DNA from: Halobacillus kuroshimensis DSM 18393
GTDB taxonomy: Bacteria > Bacillota > Bacilli > Bacillales > Halobacillaceae
Assembly (NCBI RefSeq): GCF_000425705.1
Contig: NZ_AUDY01000010.1
Coordinates: forward strand, 124,001 to 188,000
Reading direction: 5' to 3'
DNA length: 64,000 bases
The position numbers and the translations under genes were made by a program. Shown piece by piece: positions 7,484 to 15,974 of the stretch. Position 1 is the first letter of the stretch, and each line of letters opens with the position of its first letter. The notes beneath the pieces are model-generated. The model was not told the origin of the DNA and ran no database searches. It saw nothing but the letters and a program-made list of their open reading frames with translations.

Positions 7484-9808
7484 ATGAAAAACTTCAAATG
7501 GTCTCAATGGATTGTTTTGACCTTTTTTATTGTATCAGCGTGCTATTTAATTATCTTATCGGTAACCCAGCCCTATCTTGGGATTGATGCTGAACAGCAG
7601 GAAAGCGGCTGGGTCATTACCGATGTAGAGAGTGGGGGCTGGGCGGACAGGCAGGACGTCCCGCCGGGATCTGTTATTCTCTCTGTGGATGGGGGGAATC
7701 CGGGTCTCCATCATTCTCTTACGATGTTCAACGAACTGGAAAATGCCCAGTCCTTCAGGGTGGAATCTTCCGGAGAAGTGCTCCGTTACAGCGATATCGA
7801 CCAGTTCAGCCGGGTGCACTGGGTGTTTTATATTCTGCTTCCTGCTCTGTTTTTTGTGGCGATTCTAGGAATCTCTTATCTGGTTCATAAACGGGTGCCT
7901 AAACGGTATTCGGCGGAACAGCTGATTTTGTATTTCCTGGCGATTGCTACGGCTTATTTGAGTAACAGTGGAGCTGTAAGAGATGACTTGTATAGTCTTG
8001 TTTTGAATACCAGTTTATTCCTGATTGCTCCTGTTATCCTTCTCCATTTCCTGCACAATTATTTTCAGGAATTGAAGGTCATCTGGTTCTCTAAGAACTT
8101 TCTCTATTTCTTATACGCTGCCATGGCAGGTGTTTCCCTGCTGGATACGTATTATTTAGTGACTCTTCAAAACCCGCCCTACTTTCAACTGGTGCCGCTC
8201 ACGTGTCTGCTTGGGTTGTATATCATTACCTTTGTGATCGTGTACAGGGGCGTATTTATTTACCGGCATGCCGCTGTCGGACCTGTCTTTAAGTATATGG
8301 CGATCGGGATGACCGTCGCGTTTTTCCCTTATATTCTTCTTTACCTGATTCCTTTTCTCGTATCCGGTGTGACCATTGTGTCGTTGGAGTTCGGTGCCGT
8401 GTTTCTAATCGCTATTCCAGCCACCTTCATGTATTTGATTACACGGGAACAGCTGATTGATATCAATTTCATTATGAACCGCCTGCGCTATTACTTTATC
8501 CTTTCTGTTCTGCCGTCTTTTGTTTTGACAGCTGCCATCGGGTGGATCGTATCCGGCTTATCGATGGTGTCCTTCATCCAGCTGTATTTATTGATGCACA
8601 CGGCGCTGATTGCTTTCTTATCATTAAAGGAAGTGCTTGACGTCCGTATGCAGCGGTTTCTCTTTTCAGCACGGTACAGTTACCAGGAAAGTATGCACCG
8701 ACTGGCCAGCGACATGAAGGATCAGTCCAATGCGGTCGATTTGATGAAGGTCGTGAGGGATGAAATTAAAAACGTGATGAGTGTACGCGACATTTACATT
8801 TTCTCCAAACACAATAAGCGGAAGATGTACTGTGTCTACAACGAAATTCCTGAGGGAATTGTCGACCATTTTGACGACCACCTGTTCCATCAACCCTATG
8901 ATATCGGATCCATCATTGAAACGGAAAAAGGATTCGGGGTCGTCGTCGGACTGTCGCTTGAGAAGATGACGATGCTCTGGTGCCGGGGAAAGAAAGACTT
9001 CACGACGTTAAATAGAGATGAAAAAACGTATTTACAAACCATCTCTCATAATGCCAACATTGCAATAGAGAATATGAATTTGATTGAGGACCTGGTCAAG
9101 GAGCTCCGGACATTGAGGAACGATCAGACGCAGAAGTATCCGGCATGGCTGTCCCGGCTCTTATTTACGATTGCGGAGAACCAGCGGAAGCAGCTGTCGA
9201 TCGATATCCACGATACGGTGCTTCAGGAACAGCTGTACCTGTATCGTAAAATGGACGACCTGATCCGCAACCGGACCGATTTATCCACGAGTCTTCATGC
9301 AGAGTTGAAGATGTATAAGGAATCTCTTCTGGACAGTATTCACCTCACAAGGGAAACGTGTAACGAGCTGCGGCCGGCCTTCATCGAAGAACTCGGCCTC
9401 GTGCAGTCATTGAAGAATTTGATCCATCAGTATCAGCTTCGTTCCAATTTCACCGTCTACTTTTCTCATGAACGGTTTGAATCAGAGCTGGATCAAGAAA
9501 GGATTCTCGGAATTTTCCGGATTGTCCAGGAGCTTTTAACGAATGCGATGAAGCATTCCGGTGCGAAGATCGTCAAACTCTCTCTTTTCAATGAGAAGGA
9601 CCAGGTGGTTCTCTACTATTCAGATAATGGAAAAGGAATGGATTATTCCATGAAGCGCGACTTGTTTTCCCATATCGGACTTTCTGGAATCGAGCAGAGG
9701 GTCAACGGTTTAAATGGAAGTCTGGAAATCACCACAGCACCAGGGGAAGGATTCAGGACGACCATCACTTTCCCCTATCCGTCACACAAGGAGGTCCAGC
9801 ACGTATGA
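7484..9808 (+). CDS. ComP-like membrane sensor histidine kinase
   Basis: A 774-residue kinase with the architecture of B. subtilis ComP (about 769). A first membrane helix (about residues 8-27) leads into an extracytoplasmic PDZ-like domain (VITDVESGGWADRQDVPPGS, about 47-66). Seven or so further helices follow to about residue 380, then a GAF-like segment and a HisKA_3 dimerisation domain with IDIHDTVLQEQL (phospho-acceptor His576). The ATPase has the N box ELLTNAMKH and G box DNGKGMD. The ATG at 7484 follows AAGGTGAG. The stop overlaps the regulator by four bases (ATGA). There is no comQ or comX beside it, so the signal is unknown. It could equally be called an orphan NarL-partner kinase. 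Confidence 0.85.
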   Translation: MKNFKWSQWIVLTFFIVSACYLIILSVTQPYLGIDAEQQESGWVITDVESGGWADRQDVPPGSVILSVDGGNPGLHHSLTMFNELENAQSFRVESSGEVLRYSDIDQFSRVHWVFYILLPALFFVAILGISYLVHKRVPKRYSAEQLILYFLAIATAYLSNSGAVRDDLYSLVLNTSLFLIAPVILLHFLHNYFQELKVIWFSKNFLYFLYAAMAGVSLLDTYYLVTLQNPPYFQLVPLTCLLGLYIITFVIVYRGVFIYRHAAVGPVFKYMAIGMTVAFFPYILLYLIPFLVSGVTIVSLEFGAVFLIAIPATFMYLITREQLIDINFIMNRLRYYFILSVLPSFVLTAAIGWIVSGLSMVSFIQLYLLMHTALIAFLSLKEVLDVRMQRFLFSARYSYQESMHRLASDMKDQSNAVDLMKVVRDEIKNVMSVRDIYIFSKHNKRKMYCVYNEIPEGIVDHFDDHLFHQPYDIGSIIETEKGFGVVVGLSLEKMTMLWCRGKKDFTTLNRDEKTYLQTISHNANIAIENMNLIEDLVKELRTLRNDQTQKYPAWLSRLLFTIAENQRKQLSIDIHDTVLQEQLYLYRKMDDLIRNRTDLSTSLHAELKMYKESLLDSIHLTRETCNELRPAFIEELGLVQSLKNLIHQYQLRSNFTVYFSHERFESELDQERILGIFRIVQELLTNAMKHSGAKIVKLSLFNEKDQVVLYYSDNGKGMDYSMKRDLFSHIGLSGIEQRVNGLNGSLEITTAPGEGFRTTITFPYPSHKEVQHV

Positions 9809-10455
9809 TTCACGTATTAATTGTCGACGACCACCCCGCGGTTGGAGCAGGCACGAAAGCGATGCTCGAGCAGGAGGGGGATATGCAGGTGGATGTCATC
9901 CACGAAACCGACCATCTGGAAAGCTGCCTCGAAAAGAAAGCCTACGATGTGCTGCTTCTGGATTTGTATATGCCAGGCCTGAACGGCATTGAACTGGCCA
10001 AACGCCTCAGAAAAACGTTCCCGGATATTAAAATGCTGATCTATACCGGATTTGATTTGAGCACGCATTTCAATATGATTGTGGAAGCGGATATCAACGG
10101 CTTTGTCAGCAAGACTGCAGCAAGTGAACAGCTGGTTACAGCGATCAAAGCCGCTCTAAGAGACGAAGTGATTATTCCGCTCCACCTTTTCAAGCAGCTG
10201 CGCCGGACAGAAGCCTGCACGGCGGAAACGATTGAGTCGGCTGAAAACAAAGGAATCTCCTTGAATGAAAAAGAGCAGTCGATTTTAAAGGAAGTCGCTT
10301 CCGGTTTCACCAACAGGGAAATCGCCCAGACGCTCCATATGTCCCAGCGGAGCGTGGAATACACGCTCACGGGCATCTTCAACAAGCTGAACGTCCGTTC
10401 GAGGACGGAAGCCCTTTTCAAAGCCCAGGAACTCGGGCTTGTGTCTAAATCATGA
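9805..10455 (+). CDS. ComA-like NarL-family response regulator
   Basis: A 216-residue response regulator translationally coupled to the upstream kinase through an ATGA overlap. The receiver domain has the acidic pair in VDDH (residues 8-10) and phospho-acceptor Asp53 in LLLDLYMPGLNG. The C-terminal LuxR-type helix-turn-helix runs from LNEKEQSILKEVASGFTNRE to about residue 210, with HMSQRSVEYTLTGIFNKLN as recognition region. It resembles B. subtilis ComA in length and layout, but assignment as a competence regulator is only an inference because the pheromone genes are absent. It lies directly before gerE, which encodes the same DNA-binding fold. Confidence 0.85.
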   Translation: MIHVLIVDDHPAVGAGTKAMLEQEGDMQVDVIHETDHLESCLEKKAYDVLLLDLYMPGLNGIELAKRLRKTFPDIKMLIYTGFDLSTHFNMIVEADINGFVSKTAASEQLVTAIKAALRDEVIIPLHLFKQLRRTEACTAETIESAENKGISLNEKEQSILKEVASGFTNREIAQTLHMSQRSVEYTLTGIFNKLNVRSRTEALFKAQELGLVSKS

Positions 10456-10464
10456 AAGCGTAGC

Positions 10465-10492
10465 ACACGGGGGCTAATCCCCTCATACGATA
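10465..10492 (+). promoter_or_regulatory. SigK-type promoter of gerE
   Basis: CATACGATA (10484-10492) matches the sigma-K -10 consensus CATAnnnTA exactly, and an AC dinucleotide at 10465-10466 lies 17 bases upstream, as the mother-cell -35 requires. gerE is a known SigK target in B. subtilis. The spacer between them can form a small GGGG/CCCC hairpin that might end the comA transcript. Confidence 0.65.
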
Positions 10493-10550
10493 CAAAGACT
10501 AAATAATTCCCCTCAAGAAAAGCTCAGGAACAACAAGGAGGGGTACGCTT

Positions 10551-10775
10551 GTGAAGGAGGACGGCTATCGGCCAACACAAATTCTTACCAAGCGGGAGCG
10601 AGAAGTCTTCGAGCTTCTAGTACAGGATAAGACGACAAGGGAGATCGCAAAAGAGCTCTTCATTTCGGAGAAAACTGTGCGGAACCACATTTCAAATGCC
10701 ATGCAGAAGCTAGGAGTGAAAGGCCGTTCCCAGGCAGTGGTTGAACTGCTGCGTATGGGTGAACTGGAGCTTTAA
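10551..10775 (+). CDS. gerE: Sporulation transcription factor GerE
   Basis: A 74-residue stand-alone LuxR/NarL-type helix-turn-helix protein that works in the mother cell late in sporulation, switching coat genes together with sigma-K. The core LTKREREVFELLVQDKTTRE and the tail GVKGRSQAVVELLRMGELEL are almost identical to B. subtilis GerE, which has the same length. The start is GTG at 10551, with AAGGAGGGG 7-8 bases upstream. It is followed by a terminator, so it is monocistronic. Confidence 0.97.
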   Translation: MKEDGYRPTQILTKREREVFELLVQDKTTREIAKELFISEKTVRNHISNAMQKLGVKGRSQAVVELLRMGELEL

Positions 10776-10819
10776 TTCCATGAAGCAGCAGAGGCATTGG
10801 CCTGTGGAATGGAGGGAGT

Positions 10820-10873
10820 CCTTTCAGGTAGGGTCTGTCACGTGGTGATGATCATACCTGAAAGGGTTTTTTT
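10820..10873 (+). terminator. Terminator after gerE
   Basis: CCTTTCAGGTA (10820-10830) pairs with TACCTGAAAGG (10855-10865), followed by eight T residues. The 24-base loop is unusually large for an intrinsic terminator. Confidence 0.85.
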
Positions 10874-10959
10874 GTATCGCCGGATACATTCACCTTGAAA
10901 TTTTAGTGAGAAACGACCACAATGATATTTATCAAGTCATTTCGTTAGGAGTGCTGAAT

Positions 10960-11418
10960 GTGGCTGAAACCCAGCAGACATCCATGATCGCTGATGTAGA
11001 GAAGGAACTTCGTTACATATCCGGGATCATTAAACAAAGAGGACGAGTTATCCTGAATCATTACTCGATTACAGCTCCGCAGTTTGTTGCGCTGCAGTGG
11101 CTGATGGAAAAAGGGGACTTAACGATCGGGGAACTCTCCAATCATATACACCTGGCCTGCAGTACGACAACGGACCTTGTCGACCGTATGGAGAAAAACG
11201 AGCTGGTTGAGCGGGTCAGGGATCCGAAGGACCGCCGGGTCGTCAGGATCCATGTACTGAGCAAAGGACAGAAGATCATTCATGAAGTGATCGAAAAACG
11301 ACAGAACTACCTGGAAAACGTGTTGAGAAATGTTCCGGAAGAAGATGTGGAAACGCTGAACCGTCTGCTCCACGTCCTTCACGGGAACATGATTGAAATC
11401 GATAAAGAAGAACATTAA
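10960..11418 (+). CDS. MarR-family transcriptional regulator (YsmB-like)
   Basis: A 152-residue winged-helix regulator equivalent by position to B. subtilis ysmB, between gerE and racE. The DNA-binding part includes ITAPQFVALQWL, LTIGELSNHIHLACSTTTDL and the wing DPKDRRVVRIHVL, all typical of MarR proteins; flanking helices would dimerise. The GTG at 10960 is preferred because TTAGGAG lies 8 bases upstream; the 18 residues before it have no ribosome site. Its targets are unknown. racE starts 21 bases later, so the two are probably cotranscribed. Confidence 0.88.
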   Translation: MAETQQTSMIADVEKELRYISGIIKQRGRVILNHYSITAPQFVALQWLMEKGDLTIGELSNHIHLACSTTTDLVDRMEKNELVERVRDPKDRRVVRIHVLSKGQKIIHEVIEKRQNYLENVLRNVPEEDVETLNRLLHVLHGNMIEIDKEEH

Positions 11419-11439
11419 GGCATAAAAGAGGGATGCAGA

Positions 11440-12258
11440 GTGAAACAGGCAATCGGAGTCATTGATTCTGGCGTCGGGGGACTGACGGTAGCGAGAGAGT
11501 TGATGAGGCAGTTACCAAAGGAAACCTTTATCTATCTTGGGGATACGAAGCGGTGCCCGTACGGTCCGCGTTCAGAGGAAGAAGTGCGGGCGTTCACATG
11601 GCAGATGGTCAATTATCTGCTTGGGAAAAATATTAAAATGCTTGTTGTCGCGTGTAACACAGCGACGGCTTATACGCTGGCTGAGCTGCAGGAAGAACTG
11701 GATATCCCGGTCATCGGAGTCATTGATCCGGGGGCACGTGCCGCCATCAAAGTCAGCCAGAACAAGCGGATCGGCGTTATTGGTACAGAAGGGACCATTG
11801 AAAGTAAAGCCTATCCGCAGGCGCTTGCTTCCATTGATCAGGACATCCGGGTGAACGATTTGGCCTGTCCGCCGTTTGTCCCGATGGTCGAAGAGGGGAT
11901 CTTATCCGGACCGAAAGCGGAAGGAATCGTTTCCCGAACGCTGCAGCCATTGAAGGACATGAATCATATTGATACATTGATTCTCGGCTGCACCCATTAT
12001 CCGCTCATCAAGGATCTAGTCCAGAACGAGATGGGGGATCACATCCAAGTGATCAGCTCCGGTGAGGAAACGGCCCGTGAAGCGAGCCTGATTCTTGCCT
12101 ATCACAAAGCACTGGAAACCGATGACCATACACCAAGGCATGAATTTTACACGACCGGCGATATGGAGAAATTCCGTCTCGTCGCCAACAGCTGGTTTGA
12201 AGAGCCGATTCAGATCCTGAAATCGGTAGAACTGGAACACGTATCAAGCTCCGCCTGA
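11440..12258 (+). CDS. racE: Glutamate racemase
   Basis: This enzyme converts L- to D-glutamate for peptidoglycan, without a cofactor, using two cysteines. Both are present: Cys72 in VVACNTATA and Cys184 in ILGCTHYPLI. The N-terminal IGVIDSGVGGLTVARE and DTKRCPYGPR motifs complete the family signature. The length of 272 fits. The start is GTG at 11440 after GAGGGA. The stop codon lies within the following terminator stem. The neighbours (MarR gene, gerM, rph) match the Bacillus order. Confidence 0.97.
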   Translation: MKQAIGVIDSGVGGLTVARELMRQLPKETFIYLGDTKRCPYGPRSEEEVRAFTWQMVNYLLGKNIKMLVVACNTATAYTLAELQEELDIPVIGVIDPGARAAIKVSQNKRIGVIGTEGTIESKAYPQALASIDQDIRVNDLACPPFVPMVEEGILSGPKAEGIVSRTLQPLKDMNHIDTLILGCTHYPLIKDLVQNEMGDHIQVISSGEETAREASLILAYHKALETDDHTPRHEFYTTGDMEKFRLVANSWFEEPIQILKSVELEHVSSSA

Positions 12259-12276
12259 TTCAGGCGGAGTTTTTTC
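12247..12276 (+). terminator. Terminator overlapping the racE stop
   Basis: CTCCGCCTGA and TCAGGCGGAG form the stem with TTTTTTC after it. The TGA at 12256-12258 is part of the left arm. Confidence 0.9.
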
Positions 12277-12305
12277 ATATGCTTTTCTCCTCCAAATTAC
12301 CCTGG

Positions 12306-12333
12306 TCTATTCCAAACGAGGGCTCGTATACAT
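12306..12333 (+). promoter_or_regulatory. Possible SigE promoter of gerM
   Basis: TCTATT (12306-12311) and GTATACAT (12326-12333) are 14 bases apart and resemble the sigma-E -35 and -10 boxes. gerM is SigE-dependent in B. subtilis, which supports this weak match. Confidence 0.4.
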
Positions 12334-12364
12334 GGTAGTACAATCTATCTCAGGGGGGAAAAGA

Positions 12365-13450
12365 ATGAGAAAATACAGCTATAAATCCTTTTTGACGGCT
12401 CTGGTGCTTCTTATGTGCACAGGGCTGCTTGCCGGATGCCTGTTTGAAGGAGAGCAGTCGCTGGAGAAAATGGATGCTCCGGATGAAGCTGTGACAACAT
12501 CACCGGAAGCGGAAGAGGATGGTTCAGCACCGGAGGAGGATGGAGAGAAAGCAGAGGATTCGACAGAACAGGAATCCACAGCAACCGTCCCTCGTGAGCT
12601 TTATTTAATGGATGCCAATGGAATGATCGCCCCGCAGACGGTGGAACTGCCGGCTTCTCAGGAAGTCGCTTCCCAGGCGTTGGAATACCTTGTGAAGGAT
12701 GGGCCGGTCACGAATCTGCTGCCGAACGGGTTTGAAGCCGTTCTGCCGGCAGGAACAGAAATTCTTGGGTTGAATACGGAGGAAAATGGAACGCTTGTCG
12801 TCGATGTGTCGGAGGACTTTAAAAATTACGAAGCCAAGGATGAAGAGAAAATCCTTCAGGCGATGACCTACACACTCACTCAGTTTGACAACGTGAAGCG
12901 GATTAAGCTGTGGATCAACGGACACGAGCAGGAAGTCATGCCTGTAGACGGCACCCCGATCTCCCAGGGAGTCTCCCGGGCGGACGGGATTAATAACAAC
13001 GTCGGCGTGCAGCGGGATGTGCTGAACAGTAAGGCCGTTACCGTCTACTTCCCTGCCCAGAACGGGGAGCAGGTGTACCATGTTCCTGTCACCACACGTG
13101 TCGCTGAAGACAGTGATGAATATGCGGCAAGAGTGGAAGCCCTTTTTGAAGGGCCTGAGCTCGGCAGCTCATTGACCAACCCCTTCCATGAAGGGGCAGA
13201 AATGGTCAGCTCCCGGCTGGAGAACGGCGTCCTCGCCCTTTCCTTCAATGAAAAAATCCTGACAGGATCAGATCAGCCGGCCCTGTCTGATGCTGCCCTC
13301 GCCAGTCTTGTGTTGAGCATGACGGATCTTGATGATGTGGAATCGGTCGAAGTTCAGGTCGAAGGATCGGAGCAGGTCATCAATGAAGCGGGTGAGCCGC
13401 TCGCCGAACCTGTTTCAAGAACCGACATCAGCGGTGCTGAAGAAATGTAA
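12365..13450 (+). CDS. gerM: Spore germination/sporulation lipoprotein GerM
   Basis: A 361-residue lipoprotein with a signal peptide ending in the lipobox LLAGC (Cys25). A very acidic linker of about 45 residues follows, then two GerMN domains, roughly residues 75-200 and 215-350. Repeated motifs such as NGTLVVDVSEDFKNY and NGVLALSFNEKIL mark each copy. GerM is needed for normal sporulation and cortex formation in B. subtilis. The ATG at 12365 lies 8 bases after GGGGGG. The acid-rich linker fits an exported protein of a salt-adapted cell. Confidence 0.95.
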   Translation: MRKYSYKSFLTALVLLMCTGLLAGCLFEGEQSLEKMDAPDEAVTTSPEAEEDGSAPEEDGEKAEDSTEQESTATVPRELYLMDANGMIAPQTVELPASQEVASQALEYLVKDGPVTNLLPNGFEAVLPAGTEILGLNTEENGTLVVDVSEDFKNYEAKDEEKILQAMTYTLTQFDNVKRIKLWINGHEQEVMPVDGTPISQGVSRADGINNNVGVQRDVLNSKAVTVYFPAQNGEQVYHVPVTTRVAEDSDEYAARVEALFEGPELGSSLTNPFHEGAEMVSSRLENGVLALSFNEKILTGSDQPALSDAALASLVLSMTDLDDVESVEVQVEGSEQVINEAGEPLAEPVSRTDISGAEEM

Positions 13451-13455
13451 AACCC

Positions 13456-13492
13456 GGCGCTTCAGAAGTGAATCACTTTTGAAGCGCTTTTT
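13456..13492 (+). terminator. Terminator after gerM
   Basis: GCGCTTCAGAAGTG pairs with CACTTTTGAAGCGC with one mismatch, followed by TTTTT. Confidence 0.88.
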
Positions 13493-13576
13493 ACGTTCAT
13501 GAATAACTACCCGCACGTATGTAATTTGTGTTAAGATGGGCAAGGATAATGATGAAGAAAAAGGAGGTCATCATTG

Positions 13577-14338
13577 ATGCGAAATGATCAACGCGAAGTC
13601 AATGAATTAAGAACCGTTACAATAGAAACCGATTATGTGAAACACCCAGAGGGATCTGTACTCATCAGCTTTGGAGATACAAAAGTGATCTGTAATGCCA
13701 GCATTGAGGACCGAGTGCCTCCTTTTTTACGTGGTCAGGGCAAAGGCTGGATTACAGCTGAATACGCCATGCTTCCAAGAGCCACCGAATCACGCAACAT
13801 CCGTGAATCTTCCAAAGGGAAGGTATCCGGCCGGACGATGGAAATTCAGCGCCTGATCGGCCGCTCCCTTCGTGCGGTCGTCGATCTTGATAAAATCGGA
13901 GAACGTACCATCTGGGTCGACTGTGACGTCATCCAGGCCGATGGTGGAACGCGGACAGCTTCCATTACAGGTGCCTTTGTAGCTGTCGTGCTTGCCCTTG
14001 GAAAGCTTGTGAACAAAAAATCCATCAAAGAGCTGCCGATCACCGATTACTTGACGGCGATTTCCGTCGGGGTACTGCCGGACGGCAAGGAAGTACTCGA
14101 CCTCTGCTACGAAGAAGACAGCCGTGCTGAAGTAGATATGAACGTTATCATGACCGGCAAAGGCGAATTCGTAGAGCTTCAAGGGACAGGAGAAGAAGCA
14201 ACCTTCTCTATGCAGCAGCTTCAGAAAATGCTTTCTCTTGCCGATGAAGGTGTCCAGGAACTGATCAAGCTTCAGGAAGAAGCGATCGGAGAATGGGCGG
14301 ACGTGATTCGTGCGAAAGCCGGGGCGGCCAAAGCATGA
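13577..14338 (+). CDS. rph: Ribonuclease PH
   Basis: A phosphate-dependent 3'-5' exoribonuclease that trims tRNA 3' ends. The single RNase PH domain has [20 protein letters not shown] near the start, [18 protein letters not shown] around residue 77-94, and the phosphate-binding [20 protein letters not shown] (about 114-133). The 253-residue length fits. The ATG at 13577 is 9 bases after AAGGAGG; a TTG one codon earlier is less likely. The stop overlaps the rdgB start (ATGA), so the two are translationally coupled, as in Bacillus. Confidence 0.97.
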   Translation: MRNDQREVNELRTVTIETDYVKHPEGSVLISFGDTKVICNASIEDRVPPFLRGQGKGWITAEYAMLPRATESRNIRESSKGKVSGRTMEIQRLIGRSLRAVVDLDKIGERTIWVDCDVIQADGGTRTASITGAFVAVVLALGKLVNKKSIKELPITDYLTAISVGVLPDGKEVLDLCYEEDSRAEVDMNVIMTGKGEFVELQGTGEEATFSMQQLQKMLSLADEGVQELIKLQEEAIGEWADVIRAKAGAAKA

Positions 14339-14928
14339 AGGAGCTCTTAATCGCCACAAAGAACGAAGGGAAGATCAAAGAGTTCCGCGAGATGTTTTCC
14401 AAATACGGCATCTCCGTCGTTTCTCTTCTCGATCATGATCCTTCCATCGATATTGAAGAAACCGGTACAACGTTTGAGGAGAATGCCGTCATTAAAGCAG
14501 AAGCGATGATGAACGCTTTGAACATTCCTGTTGTAGCCGATGACTCCGGTTTAGAGGTCGATGCCCTGAACGGAGAGCCTGGGGTTTATTCCGCCCGCTA
14601 TGCAGGAATAGAAAAAGATGACGCAAAAAACACAGCTAAACTGCTGAACGAGCTGAACAGAGTGTCCGAAGAAGAACGGACCGCCCGTTTCGTCTGCGCC
14701 GTTGCCGTCGCACGACCGGGAGAAGCGACGTTTACGAAGCGCGGCACGTGTGAAGGCCGGATTGCCGGGGAGCCTCAGGGAGAGCAAGGATTCGGATATG
14801 ATCCCGTGTTCATCCCGGAAGGCTCCAGCCGGACGATGGCTGAGCACACGTCCGACGAAAAGAACGCCATCAGCCACCGTCATCAAGCCATCGTGCAGAT
14901 CGAAGACTGGCTGAAAACTCAATCCTGA
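14335..14928 (+). CDS. rdgB: RdgB/HAM1-type non-canonical purine NTP pyrophosphatase
   Basis: This enzyme hydrolyses dITP and XTP to monophosphates, keeping deaminated purines out of nucleic acids. The signature [16 protein letters not shown] starts the protein, and [22 protein letters not shown] (about residues 67-88) and [11 protein letters not shown] follow. It is 197 residues from the ATG at 14335, which overlaps the rph stop by four bases; no separate ribosome site is needed. The B. subtilis equivalent is ysnA. Confidence 0.96.
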   Translation: MKELLIATKNEGKIKEFREMFSKYGISVVSLLDHDPSIDIEETGTTFEENAVIKAEAMMNALNIPVVADDSGLEVDALNGEPGVYSARYAGIEKDDAKNTAKLLNELNRVSEEERTARFVCAVAVARPGEATFTKRGTCEGRIAGEPQGEQGFGYDPVFIPEGSSRTMAEHTSDEKNAISHRHQAIVQIEDWLKTQS

Positions 14929-14943
14929 AAGTGGGGATGAAGG

Positions 14944-15468
14944 ATGCCGAAAGTACTCATCATCAGTGACACACACGGACTAACCGACGAAGTAATCGAA
15001 GTGAAAGAACGTCACAGTGACGTGGATGCTATGATCCACTGTGGCGACTCCGAGCTCTCCTACGGATCGAAGGAGCTGGAAGGCTTTCATTATGCCAAAG
15101 GAAACTGTGACTTCGAACCCGAAATGGAAAACGATCAGGTTTTCACTGTCGGCGACATCACATTCCTCGTTACGCACGGGCATTTGTTTCAAGTGAAATC
15201 CACCCTCATGCCGCTGTCCTACAGAGCAGAAGAGGCTGGAGCCCAGATCGCCTGCTTCGGACATTCTCACATTGCAGGAGCGGAAAAGGTGAAGGGCACC
15301 CTCTTCATCAATCCGGGAAGCGCAAGACTTCCACGGGACCGCAAAGAACCGACCTACGCCATTTTGGAGTGGGAGGATCTCGATCTCGTCCGCCTGCAGT
15401 ATTACCATGTGAACGGGCAGAAAATCGACGATCTCTACATGGAAACAGCAGTAGCAGCAAAGAATTAA
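14944..15468 (+). CDS. ysnB: YfcE/MJ0936-type metallophosphoesterase (YsnB)
   Basis: A 174-residue calcineurin-like phosphodiesterase. Metal-binding motifs are visible in order: SDTHG (residues 8-12), HCGDSE, YAKGNCD, VTHGHLF and FGHSHIAG, then NPGSARLPRD. The family hydrolyses phosphodiester bonds in vitro; the physiological substrate is not established. The ATG lies after GTGGGGATGAAGG, 15 bases behind rdgB, forming an rph-rdgB-ysnB operon as in B. subtilis. Confidence 0.93.
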   Translation: MPKVLIISDTHGLTDEVIEVKERHSDVDAMIHCGDSELSYGSKELEGFHYAKGNCDFEPEMENDQVFTVGDITFLVTHGHLFQVKSTLMPLSYRAEEAGAQIACFGHSHIAGAEKVKGTLFINPGSARLPRDRKEPTYAILEWEDLDLVRLQYYHVNGQKIDDLYMETAVAAKN

Positions 15469-15481
15469 AATTCTTTGCTGC
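15454..15481 (+). terminator. Hairpin over the ysnB stop codon
   Basis: GCAGCAAAGAA (15454-15464) and TTCTTTGCTGC (15471-15481) form a perfect 11-bp stem whose loop holds the TAA. There is no clear T run after it, so termination may be inefficient or the hairpin may protect the mRNA end. Confidence 0.55.
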
Positions 15482-15487
15482 AATCTG

Positions 15488-15516
15488 TTGACATATGAGC
15501 GAATCCCTAATATAAT
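15488..15516 (+). promoter_or_regulatory. Consensus SigA promoter for the tRNA pair
   Basis: TTGACA (15488-15493) and TATAAT (15511-15516) with a 17-base spacer are a perfect consensus. The predicted 5' leader of about 60 bases contains an inverted repeat, TTCAAAAG (15530-15537) with CTTTTGAA (15553-15560), which is probably removed by processing. Confidence 0.88.
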
Positions 15517-15582
15517 AATTCTTGTCCGCTTCAAAAGGACGTTCGAAAATATCTTTTGAAACACACATACATAGCTTTACAT

Positions 15583-15656
15583 GCGGGTGTAGTTTAGTGG
15601 TAAAACCTCAGCCTTCCAAGCTGATGATGAGGGTTCGATTCCCTTCACCCGCTCCA
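15583..15656 (+). tRNA. tRNA-Gly (TCC)
   Basis: The acceptor arm GCGGGTG/CACCCGC, the T-loop GGTTCGATTCC and the anticodon loop CTTCCAA with TCC give a glycine tRNA. The CCA end is encoded (15654-15656). The D-arm is short, as usual for tRNA-Gly. Confidence 0.95.
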
Positions 15657-15669
15657 TACATATTTATTT

Positions 15670-15743
15670 GTCCCAGTAGCTCAGCTGGATAGAGCAACAG
15701 CCTTCTAAGCTGTGGGTCGGGAGTTCGAATCTCTCCTGGGACG
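15670..15743 (+). tRNA. tRNA-Arg (TCT)
   Basis: The acceptor arm GTCCCAG/CTGGGAC, the D-loop AGCTCAGCTGGAT, the anticodon loop CTTCTAA with TCT and the T-loop AGTTCGAATCT identify an arginine tRNA. No CCA is encoded. It shares the promoter of the preceding tRNA-Gly and is followed by a terminator. Confidence 0.95.
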
Positions 15744-15745
15744 CT

Positions 15746-15789
15746 AAAAAAGACCAACCCTTTGTATTACAAAGGGTTGGTCTTTTTTT
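15746..15789 (+). terminator. Terminator of the tRNA operon
   Basis: AGACCAACCCTTTG pairs with CAAAGGGTTGGTCT over a short loop and is followed by seven T residues. It marks the left edge of the AT-rich sugar block. Confidence 0.93.
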
Positions 15790-15894
15790 GTATTAAGGTA
15801 TTATTAGATGTTTTAGTATAGAGAACTTCTTCTACAAGCTTTGCTATATTTATTGTATATCCTATCTATGTTGGTTTCATATTTGATATGTTCA

Positions 15895-15957
15895 AAAACA
15901 AACAATAACAAAATTATTCAAAACAAAACAAAAATATGTTAAGGTAAAACAAACAAT
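15895..15957 (+). promoter_or_regulatory. Direct repeats upstream of rhaEW, likely DeoR-type operator
   Basis: The 12-mer AAAACAAACAAT occurs at 15895-15906 and 15946-15957, 51 bases apart or about five helical turns, with more AAAACAAAAC sequence between. DeoR-family regulators often bind A/C-rich direct repeats, and a DeoR gene ends this operon. No convincing -35/-10 pair was found around it, so the exact promoter is uncertain. Confidence 0.5.
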
Positions 15958-15974
15958 TAAATGGAGGTTTTACT

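Noticed and set aside
6553-7497. 314-codon minus-strand frame covering sdhB
   Set aside because: Lies opposite sdhB and its terminator, and has no family features.
15945-15960. Repeated AAAAC/AAACA sequence as a CRISPR or tandem repeat array
   Set aside because: Only two exact copies, in a promoter region, with no regular spacers; an operator is more likely.
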